Below, in pieces: positions 1 through 9,082 of a DNA stretch of 64,000 nucleotides (the first letter of the stretch is position 1; the number at the start of each line of letters is the position of its first letter). Under the pieces are notes generated by a model that saw only the letters and a program-made list of their open reading frames with translations, was not told where the DNA came from and made no database searches. Origin of the DNA: Flavobacteriales bacterium UBA7666. Its GTDB lineage: Bacteria > Bacteroidota > Bacteroidia > Flavobacteriales_D > Crocinitomicaceae. Made by a program: the position numbers and the translations under genes. The stretch spans positions 124,239-188,238 of the forward strand of contig DLHO01000018.1 of the NCBI GenBank assembly GCA_002483265.1, in the 5' to 3' direction.

Positions 1-2252
1 GTTCCAGCTGTATTTGTTCCTGTTACTGTAATGATATTCGCACCTTCAATCAATGTTACCGGGAAAGATGCTGCGTTGTTCACGTAGGTGAAGCTGGTCA
101 CATTCGTTCCGTTAACATTTACGTTTACCCCGCTTTGGTTACTAACGTGAAGTACGGATGCTACCACATTATGCGTTCCTGTAGAAGTTGTATAAGGGTC
201 GATATTCGGATTCGTGAACTGAACAACCGGCGGTTGAACTGTTTCTACTCGTCTGTAAATGATCGTAGTTTGTTTGGAATCTGTTCCGTCTGCATTAGTT
301 CCTGTAACCGTAACCACATTCGCTCCGGCAACCAAAGTCAATGGTTCAGTAACTCCGTTTGAAGCAGCATTGTAAATGAAGTTCGGTAAGTTTACACCAT
401 TCAAGGTTACTTTAACCTGACTTTTCTGAGTCACATTCAATACTGTTGCATTCAAGTTGAAGACAGCGCTTGAAGTCTCATAAGGGTTTGTTCCAGGATT
501 GGTGATCGTAACGATCGGAGGTTTCGGAGCAATACGGTTGTAAATGATGATCGTAGTTGCCGAAGCAGAACCTGCCGCATTTGTTCCGATAACTTCAAAT
601 ACATTCTGCCCCGCATTCAAAATCACATTACTAGTGAATTTATCCGTTTGAGCATTGTAAGCGAAGTTGTTATTGATTGTTCCGTTTTGCTTGAAGCTTA
701 CATGTTGTGCATCTGCCACATTCAATACATCCGCAGTCAAAGCAAAGGTGTTTTGATTTACTGTATACGGATTGATATTCGGATTTACAAAGTAAACAAC
801 CGGCGGCTGAATCGTTTGTTGCGGCTGATAAATGATTGTTGCCGTTTCCGTATCAGATCCGTATTGATTTGTTCCTGTCGTACTAACAACATTTGAACCT
901 GTAATCAAATTCAAAGTTGCAGCAATTCCCCTGGTAGAGGTATTGTATGTAAATGCAACCGGATTTCCGTTCAAAGTCATCGTGATTTTATCCTTGCCAG
1001 TAACATTCAATACCGTTCCTGTCAAGTTGAAAACAGGATTCTGAACTGTTGTAGGATTTGAACTTGGGTTGGAATAAGTAACTACAGGAGGAGTTGGTGT
1101 TTCTCTTATGTAGTTGATTACTGTCTGATCCATATCTGAACCAAAGTCATTTGTTCCGGTTAATTCAAAGGTATTCTGTCCCGCAACCAGTGTTACGATA
1201 CTCTGAAATTCCTGAGTAGACGGATTGAAGGTAAAGTTGGTGATGTAATTTCCGTTTTGTCTGAAAACCACATTCGAACTTGAATTGACGTTCTGAATTC
1301 GTCCTTTGATCACATAGTTGCCTGAATTGACTGTTGTTCCACTAACACTTGGGTTCGTGAAATCTACTACAGGAGGTGTTCTTACCGGCTGTGTCCAGGT
1401 TGGATTTGTAACAACCGGTGTACGAGTGGTATCCTGGTAAGTTGTATGATCATAATGACTTCTGATATGGAATTTCAGGTAGAAACTGGTATAGTGATAC
1501 CAATCATTCTTATATTTTCCGCTTGCCTGAATATGACCATCAAAATTGTCGGCCATTGTAAACGTCGTTTTGTGTTCGATTCCTAAAGAAACACCTTTTG
1601 CAACCTGATATCCAATACCTATACCAACACTTGGCATAAATTTCCCCATACTTGCAGGTGAATTCAAATCTGTTTCGAACTTCTTATCCGTCATGGAATG
1701 AATTTCACTTTGAGTATAAGAACCTGAAGCTAATTTGGTAGAATCGTACAGGTAAGTGAATCCGTCAGATCCGTATAAATCACCTTTTGTGCGGTACCAT
1801 GTGTAACCAATACCTCCGAAGATGTAAGGATCCCATCCTGTGCGTTCTCTCAGTTTATTGAAGTGGATTGCCAATTCCAAACTCAGTTCGTGCAGTCTGG
1901 TACCAAAATTCAAAACTACGGGCTGTCCGGCAGCGTTGTAATCGTTGTAAATTGGATTGGAAGAAATGCCCGTCGAATCGGAACCTCTATTGTATCCTTT
2001 CCAAAGCCCGGTTAAATAACGTAAACGCAAATCAAAACTGATTGGTTTTCCGTAGTTGTAATTGAATTGATGTCCTAACATCAAACCGTATCCCAAATCC
2101 AATTTGTGCGGGATATCAGTTTTTGTCCACGTTGCACCAATGTTTAAACCCCAGAACCAACGACTGTCGTTGTCGTAATTCACTTTTTCATTCTGAGAAA
2201 ATAAGGTGGTGGTTAATAGTAGACTTACAATTAGCGTGTAAAAATTTTTCAT
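1..2252 (-). CDS. Outer-membrane barrel protein with tandem Ig-like repeats (3' end missing)
   Basis: An open frame runs from an ATG at 2250-2252 to the left window edge without a stop, giving at least 750 residues. The first ~20 residues form a signal peptide ending in LFSQ. Residues ~25-275 alternate aromatic and polar residues as in an outer-membrane beta-barrel (PorT/OmpA-barrel-like). From ~290 on there is a tandem repeat of about 93-96 residues, each beginning with a PPVV..xNP motif and ending with a GxNxxxVTGTNxxGxD motif. On the DNA the marker recurs near 1361, 1081, 797, 510 and 221. The repeat resembles bacterial Ig-like/glucodextranase-B-type modules (inference). The C-terminus lies outside the window, so a sorting domain cannot be judged. 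It is transcribed divergently from the type B T9SS gene at 2410. Likely a surface adhesin or structural protein; function unknown. Confidence 0.85.
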   Translation of the reverse strand, partial: MKNFYTLIVSLLLTTTLFSQNEKVNYDNDSRWFWGLNIGATWTKTDIPHKLDLGYGLMLGHQFNYNYGKPISFDLRLRYLTGLWKGYNRGSDSTGISSNPIYNDYNAAGQPVVLNFGTRLHELSLELAIHFNKLRERTGWDPYIFGGIGYTWYRTKGDLYGSDGFTYLYDSTKLASGSYTQSEIHSMTDKKFETDLNSPASMGKFMPSVGIGIGYQVAKGVSLGIEHKTTFTMADNFDGHIQASGKYKNDWYHYTSFYLKFHIRSHYDHTTYQDTTRTPVVTNPTWTQPVRTPPVVDFTNPSVSGTTVNSGNYVIKGRIQNVNSSSNVVFRQNGNYITNFTFNPSTQEFQSIVTLVAGQNTFELTGTNDFGSDMDQTVINYIRETPTPPVVTYSNPSSNPTTVQNPVFNLTGTVLNVTGKDKITMTLNGNPVAFTYNTSTRGIAATLNLITGSNVVSTTGTNQYGSDTETATIIYQPQQTIQPPVVYFVNPNINPYTVNQNTFALTADVLNVADAQHVSFKQNGTINNNFAYNAQTDKFTSNVILNAGQNVFEVIGTNAAGSASATTIIIYNRIAPKPPIVTITNPGTNPYETSSAVFNLNATVLNVTQKSQVKVTLNGVNLPNFIYNAASNGVTEPLTLVAGANVVTVTGTNADGTDSKQTTIIYRRVETVQPPVVQFTNPNIDPYTTSTGTHNVVASVLHVSNQSGVNVNVNGTNVTSFTYVNNAASFPVTLIEGANIITVTGTNTAG

Positions 2253-2409
2253 AGTCTAAAGTTTAATCTATTTTGTAGCTAACCATTCCTGTGCCAAAAA
2301 AGCACAAAAAGACTTTCATTTAACAAAATTGACGGGGCGAAACTACGAAAAAACGATTAAAATATCCTTGAATGTATTAGTTTTACAAACATATACGCAG
2401 ATTTTGCAC

Positions 2410-3699
2410 ATGAATCTAAGGGCTGTTAAAGTATTGTTAATCTCATTTTTAAGCGTGACTTCCGGGTTCTCCCAGTTGACAAATGATGGATGTGCATCTG
2501 CTACTCCTTTATGTCCGAACGTATCTTTTTCAGGTTCCAATATCGGAGCAACGGCTACAGTTTGTCCTGATTGCGAAGATGATTTTACCTTCTGCTTTTC
2601 AGGAACGAACAGTGTTTGGTATCAATTTAACACCAATGTAACCGGTGGCGACGTTGCTTTTAACTTCAGCAATTTGCTTTTCAATATTCAGGCTACACGC
2701 GGAACAGAATTACAAGCTGCAATTGTTCAGGCACTTGTTCCTTGTGATGCAGCAACCTATACAATGGTAAGTAATTGTGAAGCTGGATCTGCCGGTGGTT
2801 TTACGCTGACAGCATTAGGACTTCCCGCAAATACGACTTATTATTTGGTCATTAACGGAGCCCAAAACGGTGGCGCAATATTGCCCGCAGAAGCAACATT
2901 TGACTTAATCGGATCAGGAACTGGTTTTGACAGACCACTTCCAACAATCTCCATCGGCGGACCACTAATTACCGTTTGTCCGGAAACACCTACATCTTTT
3001 ACAACCTATTTAACCAATTGCACGGATACCAGTGATTTCTACTGGTCTATAAACGGAGTTTTGGCAGCAGTAACGCAAACTTCTTTGTGGATTACCAGTA
3101 ATTTGCAAAATGGAGACATCGTTTCTGTTGAATGCAGTTGTTTTAATATTTGTCCGGATACTTTAAATTATTCGTATCCTGCTGTAACCGTTGATCCCTT
3201 AACAGTTGATGCAGGACCCGATTTCACTATTCAGGCTGGAAGTAGTGTACAAATTACCGGTTCCTCAAACGGAACTGATTTTATGTGGAGTCCAACCCAA
3301 ACCCTAAACACTCCATATTCCATTACCAGCTATGCAACACCAGAAGAAACAACCGTTTACACATTAACAGCATTGAATGCAAACTGCTCGCTTTCGGATG
3401 AAATGACTGTTTTTGTTTCAAATAACTTAGATATTCCCGGGAGTTTTTCTCCAAACGGTGATGGAACCAATGATAAATGGGTCATTGATGGAATTGGGTT
3501 CTATCCGGATGCCCAAGTGGTTATTTATGACCGCTGGGGACAAAAAATTGCTGAAATTGCAGGTTACAGCTTGACCAAAGCTTGGGACGGAACCAATAAA
3601 GGGAAACCTGTTTCAGATGGTGTTTATTTTTACTCATTGGATCTTCGCCAAAATAATGACACCAAACCACTTAAAGGAAGTATTACTGTAATCCGCTGA
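2410..3699 (+). CDS. Secreted protein with gliding-motility-type (type B) T9SS C-terminal domain
   Basis: 429 residues from the ATG at 2410. An upstream in-frame TTG (2329) would add 27 residues without a signal peptide, so the ATG is preferred because it begins a clear signal peptide (MNLRAVKVLLISFLSV, cleavage near FSQ). The middle is Cys-, Thr- and Asn-rich with no recognised catalytic domain; it includes a segment resembling a PKD/Ig-like fold. The last ~85 residues match the CHU_C / gliding motility-associated domain: SFSPNGDGTNDKW, then IYDRWGQKI, then WDGTNKGKPVSDGVYFY. In known Bacteroidetes this domain directs export by the type IX secretion system and attachment to the surface. Its stop overlaps the start of the PorP/SprF gene by one base, and this pairing is typical of type B substrates. 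Confidence 0.9.
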   Translation: MNLRAVKVLLISFLSVTSGFSQLTNDGCASATPLCPNVSFSGSNIGATATVCPDCEDDFTFCFSGTNSVWYQFNTNVTGGDVAFNFSNLLFNIQATRGTELQAAIVQALVPCDAATYTMVSNCEAGSAGGFTLTALGLPANTTYYLVINGAQNGGAILPAEATFDLIGSGTGFDRPLPTISIGGPLITVCPETPTSFTTYLTNCTDTSDFYWSINGVLAAVTQTSLWITSNLQNGDIVSVECSCFNICPDTLNYSYPAVTVDPLTVDAGPDFTIQAGSSVQITGSSNGTDFMWSPTQTLNTPYSITSYATPEETTVYTLTALNANCSLSDEMTVFVSNNLDIPGSFSPNGDGTNDKWVIDGIGFYPDAQVVIYDRWGQKIAEIAGYSLTKAWDGTNKGKPVSDGVYFYSLDLRQNNDTKPLKGSITVIR

Positions 3700-4625
3700 T
3701 GAAAAAGACACTGCTCTGTATCCTTCTTTTGATGAGTGTTTGTTCTTACGGACAGCAAGTGAGTCACATGTCACAATGGATTCATCACCAATATGCGATC
3801 AATCCGGCCTATACCGGAATTAAAACTTGTTTGGAAGCGCAATCCACTTTCAGAGGTCAATGGATCAAAGTAGATGGAGCACCTTATACCGGTTGGGTAA
3901 GTGTTCATGCTCCTTTACAAGCAAAGAGAAGGAAATTCCTGAGCGGAAGACATGGTTTAGGTGGAATGGTTTATTTGGACAACATCGGGCCATTTCAAGA
4001 TATCCGTGTGCAGTTATCTTATGCCGGACATTTCAACTTTTCATTAACCAATCGCTTATCACTGGGTTTAGCTGTCGGAGCGAGACAACTTTCTTTCGAT
4101 TTAAATGAGGCAAAGCCCCTGACTCCCGATCCGGCAATTAATGGCAGCGCATCTCAGATTCTCCCAACAGCTACTTTTGGCGCCTGGTGGAACGGAAAAA
4201 ACTACTTTGCCGGATTTACCTTGTATGAATTAATTCCTCAAAAATGGAATGTGATCGGAATGAATGCAGGATCACAAATGCACGCAATGGTAACGGGCGG
4301 ATATAAATTCAATATCAATCCGAAAGTGGATGTATTTCCCGGAATGTACGTTGCTTACACAAAGAATACTCCTATTGAATTACAGATCCATGCATTGGTA
4401 GAGTTTCAACGAAAATTCAATATTGGATTGGGTTTGAGAAACACAGATGCATTGATTGCAATGGTCGGATTTCGATTCAGGGAAAAGTGGAAACTTGGTT
4501 ATTCATATGATTTCGTTCTTTCTAAATTGAGGCCGAATACCTTCCATTCACATGAAATCACACTTTCCTTTTCTCCATGTAAACAACGTGTAGAAAACAC
4601 TTCCGGCTGTGCCGATTTCGATTAA
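3699..4625 (+). CDS. PorP/SprF family type IX secretion outer-membrane protein
   Basis: 308 residues with a signal peptide (MKKTLLCILLLMSVCSYGQQ). The start of the mature protein, with HMSQWIHHQYAINPAYTG, is the classic PorP/SprF opening, and the rest alternates as in a membrane beta-barrel ending in an aromatic-rich strand. The family helps secrete or anchor partner proteins carrying type B T9SS domains. The ATG overlaps the stop of the upstream CHU_C-domain gene by one base (TGATG), so the two are probably translationally coupled and work together. An OmpA-family lipoprotein gene follows after about 100 bases. Confidence 0.92.
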   Translation: MKKTLLCILLLMSVCSYGQQVSHMSQWIHHQYAINPAYTGIKTCLEAQSTFRGQWIKVDGAPYTGWVSVHAPLQAKRRKFLSGRHGLGGMVYLDNIGPFQDIRVQLSYAGHFNFSLTNRLSLGLAVGARQLSFDLNEAKPLTPDPAINGSASQILPTATFGAWWNGKNYFAGFTLYELIPQKWNVIGMNAGSQMHAMVTGGYKFNINPKVDVFPGMYVAYTKNTPIELQIHALVEFQRKFNIGLGLRNTDALIAMVGFRFREKWKLGYSYDFVLSKLRPNTFHSHEITLSFSPCKQRVENTSGCADFD

Positions 4626-4723
4626 ACAACTCTGCTATTCAGATTTCACTGTTTATAAGTATCTCTCATTGCTTCTCTTTCCCGGCTGATTTCTTTCGAA
4701 ATTTGAGGATAAAGCATTTTTGA

Positions 4724-5689
4724 ATGAAAAAACAACTTTCTATAATTGTACTTATTGGCGTATTGACAGCATGTGTACCGGCAAAAAAATACAATGAACT
4801 TCTCGAAAGAGAAAAAGTTTGCAGCGAAGAACTGAATAAATACAAGGCTTCAAGTATCGAAAACGAAGGAAAAGCAAAGGATTTACAGGTCATGGCAGAT
4901 CAGTTTCGCAAGGACATCATTTCCTTGAAGAAAGACACCCTTGAGTTAGGATCCAATTTGCGTTTTTTGCAGGCACAATATGATTTGATGGTCTCTCAAA
5001 ATGAAGCATATGAGCAGAAACTGGATCAAATGCGCATGAAAGGACAAAAAGAATCTGCAAATTACCAGTCAGATATAGATTCAAAAAACCAAGAACTTCA
5101 GCGCAAGGAAGATGCACTTAAAACATTGGAAAGTGAGTTAATTGCTAAAGAAAAATTACTTATCGAGCGTGAAGAACGTGTGACGGAACTGGAAGAAATG
5201 ATCAAACGAAAGGATGATGCAATGAAACAGTTGAAAACACGTGTTTCCAGCGCATTAAAAGGATTTGAAAACAAAGGATTAACTGTTGTAGAGAAGAACG
5301 GAAAAATCTATGTTTCACTGGAAGCAAAATTACTTTTCGCATCCGGAAGTACGACGGTTGAACCCGAAGGAAAAAAAGCATTAGTTGATCTTGCAAAAGT
5401 ATTGGAAAGCGAAAAAGATTTAGAGATCATTGTTGAAGGTCATACCGACACAGATAAATTGGCAGCGGCAGCACATCCGAAAAACAACTGGGAGTTGAGC
5501 GTGCTTCGTTCAACTGCAGTTGTAGAGATCATGATCGGGAACAGCAAAATGAACCCTATGCAGCTCATGGCAGCCGGAAGAGGTGAACACCACCCTGTAG
5601 ATGTAAAGGACAAAGCAAAGAACAGACGCATTGAAGTGATCATTTCACCCAACTTAAACGAATTGTATCAGATTTTAGACGGAAAATAA
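4724..5689 (+). CDS. OmpA-family lipoprotein with coiled coil
   Basis: 321 residues. The N-terminus MKKQLSIIVLIGVLTAC is a lipoprotein signal with Cys17 as the lipidation site. Residues ~25-185 are charged heptad-rich sequence (KDLQVMADQFRKDI, ELEEMIKRKDDAMKQL) that should form a long coiled coil. Residues ~200-315 are an OmpA C-terminal peptidoglycan-binding domain: LLFASGSTTVEPEG, VEGHTDTDK, and RGEHHP..KAKNRRIEVI, with the conserved NRRIE arginines present. It probably anchors an outer-membrane assembly to peptidoglycan. It follows the T9SS substrate/PorP pair in the same direction and ends at a hairpin terminator. Confidence 0.9.
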   Translation: MKKQLSIIVLIGVLTACVPAKKYNELLEREKVCSEELNKYKASSIENEGKAKDLQVMADQFRKDIISLKKDTLELGSNLRFLQAQYDLMVSQNEAYEQKLDQMRMKGQKESANYQSDIDSKNQELQRKEDALKTLESELIAKEKLLIEREERVTELEEMIKRKDDAMKQLKTRVSSALKGFENKGLTVVEKNGKIYVSLEAKLLFASGSTTVEPEGKKALVDLAKVLESEKDLEIIVEGHTDTDKLAAAAHPKNNWELSVLRSTAVVEIMIGNSKMNPMQLMAAGRGEHHPVDVKDKAKNRRIEVIISPNLNELYQILDGK

Positions 5690-5711
5690 TACCGGAGATG
5701 GACATCCAAGA

Positions 5712-5738
5712 AAGGCACTCTTTTGGGTGTCTTTTTTT
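5712..5738 (+). terminator. Rho-independent terminator after the OmpA lipoprotein gene
   Basis: Stem AAGGCACTC (5712-5720), loop TTTT, stem GGGTGTCTT (5725-5733) with two G-U pairs, then a run of T to 5738. It lies 22 bases after the stop at 5689. Confidence 0.75.
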
Positions 5739-5783
5739 GTGGAATAATTCGTAACTTAAACATACAAAAGAAAGGTCACTCAC

Positions 5784-6143
5784 ATGGAACAAACATTGGT
5801 CGTAGGAGCAACAACGAAAGAAGATCGCTACGCAAACAGAGCTATTAAGGCATTAAGAAGTCATAACTATCCGGTTGTTGCTTTCGGGCAGAAAGCCGGA
5901 ACGGTAGAAGATGTAGAAATTGAAACAGAATGGAATCCAAATTGGGATATTGAGACAGTTACTCTGTACTTAGGTCCACAAAATCAAGATGGATATATTG
6001 ACAAGATTCTGGCTTTGAAACCCAATCGGGTGATTTTCAATCCCGGAACAGAAAATCCGGAATTTATTGAGAAATTAAGAGCAGTAAAAATTCATCCTGA
6101 AATTGGATGTACGCTGGTAATGCTGTCTATTGGAACGTATTGA
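5784..6143 (+). CDS. CoA-binding domain protein (YccU-like)
   Basis: 119 residues, almost all one CoA_binding_2 domain. The N-terminus TLVVGATTKEDRYANRAI has the Rossmann-type glycine turn; KALRSHNYPVVAFGQKAG and RVIFNPGTENPEF match the conserved blocks of YccU-like proteins. The family resembles succinyl-CoA synthetase alpha's nucleotide/CoA-binding domain, but its physiological role is unknown. Monocistronic: terminators flank it on both sides. Confidence 0.88.
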   Translation: MEQTLVVGATTKEDRYANRAIKALRSHNYPVVAFGQKAGTVEDVEIETEWNPNWDIETVTLYLGPQNQDGYIDKILALKPNRVIFNPGTENPEFIEKLRAVKIHPEIGCTLVMLSIGTY

Positions 6144-6147
6144 AACA

Positions 6148-6178
6148 AAAAAACCGGAGCTTTCACTCCGGTTTTTTT
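6148..6178. terminator. Bidirectional terminator between CoA-binding gene and queA
   Basis: Stem ACCGGAG / CTCCGGT (about 6153-6171) extended by A-run and T-run on the two sides. It can end transcription of the + strand gene at 6143 and of the - strand queA operon ending at 6193. Confidence 0.85.
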
Positions 6179-6192
6179 ATAATTATCTTTTC

Positions 6193-7251
6193 TTACAAGA
6201 TCAACATCGCATCTCCGTACGAGTAGAATTTGTATTTTTCTTTGATTGCCTCATTATATGCTTCCATCATCAAATCATGACCACAGAATGCAGAGATCAT
6301 CATTAATAAAGTAGAAAGCGGTGTGTGGAAGTTTGTAACCAAACTATCTGCAATACTGAAATCGTATGGAGGAAAAATAAATTTATTTGTCCAGCCATCA
6401 AATGCTTTCAACATGTTATCCGTAGAAACAGATGTTTCAACTGCACGCATGGAAGTTGTTCCGATTGCACAAACACGTTTTTTGTTTTTCTTCGCTTCGT
6501 TTACAATATTCGCTGCTTTTTCAGTGATAATCACTTGCTCAGAGTCCATTTTGTGTTTCGTCAAATCTTCTACTTCCACCGAACGGAAAGTACCTAATCC
6601 AACATGCAAAGTTACTTCAGCAAAGTTTACACCTTTCAATTCCAAACGTTTCAATAACTCTCGAGAGAAATGCAATCCTGCAGTTGGTGCTGCAACAGCT
6701 CCTTCTTCTTTCGCATAGATTGTCTGATATCTTTCCTCGTCAGTTTCTTCTACTTCACGCTTAATGTATTTAGGAAGCGGAGTTTCTCCAAGTTCCGTAA
6801 TCTTTGCTTTGAACTCTTCATAAGGTCCGTCAAACAAGAAACGCAACGTTCTTCCACGTGAAGTTGTATTGTCAATTACCTCAGCTACCAATGAATCATC
6901 GTCACCGAAATACAATTTATTTCCAATTCTGATTTTACGAGCCGGATCAACCAACACGTCCCACAAAAGGCTCTCACGGTTCAATTCTCTTAACAAGAAT
7001 ACTTCGATCTTAGCACCCGTTTTTTCTTTATTCCCGTACATACGAGCAGGAAAAACACGTGTATTGTTCATGATCATCACATCACCTTCTCCAAAGTAAT
7101 TGATAATATCTTTAAACAAGCGGTGTTCAATTTTTCCAGTCTCACGGTGGATTACCATCAAACGTGCTTCATCACGGTTTTCACTTGGGTATTCAGCAAT
7201 CAGTTCGTCCGGAAGGTCAAAACTGAATTCAGAAAGCTTCATTTTATTCAT
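6193..7251 (-). CDS. queA: S-adenosylmethionine:tRNA ribosyltransferase-isomerase
   Basis: 352 residues, full length for QueA (usually 340-356). It transfers the ribosyl moiety of SAM to 7-aminomethyl-7-deazaguanine in tRNA, the penultimate step of queuosine synthesis. Diagnostic stretches: FSFDLPDELIAEYP at the N-terminus, MIMNNTRVFPARM, AAPTAGLHFS and LHVGLGTFRSVEVED. The start could be 7251 or the ATG at 7242 (MKLSEF), which fits homologues better. It is the last gene of the run ftsX-DUF3098-uppP-truB-queA, 62 bases after truB. Confidence 0.96.
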   Translation of the reverse strand: MNKMKLSEFSFDLPDELIAEYPSENRDEARLMVIHRETGKIEHRLFKDIINYFGEGDVMIMNNTRVFPARMYGNKEKTGAKIEVFLLRELNRESLLWDVLVDPARKIRIGNKLYFGDDDSLVAEVIDNTTSRGRTLRFLFDGPYEEFKAKITELGETPLPKYIKREVEETDEERYQTIYAKEEGAVAAPTAGLHFSRELLKRLELKGVNFAEVTLHVGLGTFRSVEVEDLTKHKMDSEQVIITEKAANIVNEAKKNKKRVCAIGTTSMRAVETSVSTDNMLKAFDGWTNKFIFPPYDFSIADSLVTNFHTPLSTLLMMISAFCGHDLMMEAYNEAIKEKYKFYSYGDAMLIL

Positions 7252-7313
7252 ACAAGCTGTATTTTTATCTGCTTTAAATCAAAAGAGGGCAAAATTACAA
7301 AAAATCAGGGGAT

Positions 7314-8009
7314 TTACAAAGGTTGTTCTTCAATGAATGTGATCCATTGCTCTACACTCTTGGAATCATTAATATCATAAATTCCTGATTTGGTTCTTCG
7401 GAGTGCAATTAATGTGGCACCACAATCCAGTTTTTGTCCGAAATCATGTGCAATGGATCGAATATATGTTCCTTTTGAGCAAGAAATTTCAAAATCGATT
7501 TCCGGAAAACGGGCTGTATCAATGGTGAAATTCATGATCTCAATCGTATTGGCTTTTAATTCCTTTTCAATTCCTGCTCTGGCATAATCGTAAGCACGCT
7601 TACCATCAATTTGCTTTGCAGAAAATAAAGGCGGAACCTGTTGTTGAACTCCTAAGAAACTTAAGCGCACTTCTTCCAGTTGTTCCGGAGTAATTCCAGT
7701 TGTTTCTTTATCCGAATTGTATGCTGTCTCCAGATCGTAAGAAGGAGTTGTCTTTCCTAACAAGAATGTTCCGGTATATGTTTTTGAATCCGAGGTAAGT
7801 CCTTCGATCAGTTTGGTATGTTTTCCGATACAAATAACCAATAATCCCGTAGCTAAAGGATCTAAGGTTCCTGCATGACCCACTTTCAATTTTTTGACAC
7901 CGAGTTTTTGACGCAAATGCCAGCGCAATTTATTTACCGCATCAAAAGAAGTCCATTTCAAAGGTTTGTCTACCAGGATAGTGCTTCCCTGCGCAAATTC
8001 TGTAATCAT
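7314..8009 (-). CDS. truB: tRNA pseudouridine(55) synthase
   Basis: 231 residues. It makes pseudouridine at position 55 of the tRNA T loop. The N-terminal LVDKPLKWTSFD and the catalytic block VGHAGTLDPLATGLL are clear; Asp50 is the nucleophile. KQIDGKRAYDYAR and SCSKGTYIRSIAHDFG are the other family blocks. The protein is short at the C-terminus compared with E. coli TruB and lacks a PUA domain, which is usual in Bacteroidetes. Its ATG overlaps the stop of uppP by one base, so translation is probably coupled. Confidence 0.96.
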   Translation of the reverse strand: MITEFAQGSTILVDKPLKWTSFDAVNKLRWHLRQKLGVKKLKVGHAGTLDPLATGLLVICIGKHTKLIEGLTSDSKTYTGTFLLGKTTPSYDLETAYNSDKETTGITPEQLEEVRLSFLGVQQQVPPLFSAKQIDGKRAYDYARAGIEKELKANTIEIMNFTIDTARFPEIDFEISCSKGTYIRSIAHDFGQKLDCGATLIALRRTKSGIYDINDSKSVEQWITFIEEQPL

Positions 8010-8803
8010 TAAAGGATAGTTAATTCGTAACCGGCAAGCAACAGGATCAAAATAATCCCACCAACAATGATGCGATACCAGCCGAAAAGTTTGAATCCAT
8101 GTTTATTCAAAAAACCGATAAATCCTTTGATAGCAAGGATTGCAACTATAAAGGCAACGACATTTCCAACGATCAGTAAATTGATCTGATCTCCGGAAAG
8201 TGAATCGTGTTTCTCAAAGTAATCCAGTGTCTTTTTAGCTGTTGCTCCAAGCATTGTTGGCAAGGCCAGAAAGAACGAAAATTCTGCTGCCAGTTTACGA
8301 CTCATCTTTTGGCTCATTCCCCCAACTATGGAAGCTCCTGAACGGGAAACACCCGGAATCATAGCAATACATTGAAACATTCCGACTTTCAGAGCATCCC
8401 AATAAGTCATCTCTTCCATTTTATGAATGCGTGGTTTATTGAACCAGTTATCCACAAATAATAAAATGATTCCTCCAACCAATAAAGAAATGGCAACAGC
8501 CATTGGGCTTTCCAATAATTGATCAATGTAATCTGAAAGTAAAACTCCTAAAACGGCTGCAGGAATAAATGCTACTATCAATTTGAGGTAAAACTGCACA
8601 CTTTGGAAAAATCGTTTGAAATACAAGGCGAAAACTGCAAGAATGGCTCCTAATTGAATAACGATCATGAATAATTTCGTGAAATCGTCATTATCGACTC
8701 CCATAGCTGCCGATCCTAAGATCATATGTCCCGTTGATGAAACAGGCAAAAACTCAGTTAGGCCCTCAATGAGAGCCAATATAATTGCTTCAAACCAATT
8801 CAT
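8009..8803 (-). CDS. uppP: Undecaprenyl-diphosphatase
   Basis: 264 residues, polytopic membrane protein. It dephosphorylates undecaprenyl diphosphate to recycle the lipid carrier for peptidoglycan and other glycans. Family motifs: IEGLTEFLPVSSTGHM near the N-terminus (active-site E and the SSTGH block) and PGVSRSGASI in the middle. Length and motif spacing are normal for BacA/UppP. Six bases separate it from the upstream DUF3098 gene, and it overlaps truB by one base. Confidence 0.96.
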   Translation of the reverse strand: MNWFEAIILALIEGLTEFLPVSSTGHMILGSAAMGVDNDDFTKLFMIVIQLGAILAVFALYFKRFFQSVQFYLKLIVAFIPAAVLGVLLSDYIDQLLESPMAVAISLLVGGIILLFVDNWFNKPRIHKMEEMTYWDALKVGMFQCIAMIPGVSRSGASIVGGMSQKMSRKLAAEFSFFLALPTMLGATAKKTLDYFEKHDSLSGDQINLLIVGNVVAFIVAILAIKGFIGFLNKHGFKLFGWYRIIVGGIILILLLAGYELTIL

Positions 8804-8809
8804 GGATTA

Positions 8810-9058
8810 TTATTCTTGGGAATTAGAATCTTTTGCTTTCTTCATGATGCCGTAGATCATTACGACGAAACCTGCAACAATTAAAATCGGAGCAACCGTA
8901 ATTCGAACGGTAGAGAACAACTCTTTTTCATGAAACTCTGATGGATTATCTGCACCACCGCCAATCATTAAGATATAGCCAATAATATTGATTGCTAAAC
9001 CAATGAAAATGATTCGTAGGTTCTCTTTTTTAATTGGAAAGTCGAATTTATTGTTCAT
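8810..9058 (-). CDS. DUF3098 small membrane protein
   Basis: 82 residues with two transmembrane helices (about residues 14-34 and 52-70) and a charged C-terminus. FPIKKENLRIIFIGLAIN, then GYILMIGGG, matches the DUF3098 family, which in Bacteroidetes sits between ftsX and uppP as here. Function unknown; position suggests a link to cell-wall synthesis or division. Confidence 0.85.
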   Translation of the reverse strand: MNNKFDFPIKKENLRIIFIGLAINIIGYILMIGGGADNPSEFHEKELFSTVRITVAPILIVAGFVVMIYGIMKKAKDSNSQE

Positions 9059-9082
9059 GATATAAATGAATGTGGGGCTAAA

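Noticed and set aside
1..900. Plus-strand open frames at 135-362 and 648-896
   Set aside because: They are antisense to the repeat-protein frame, which has a clear repeating protein pattern.
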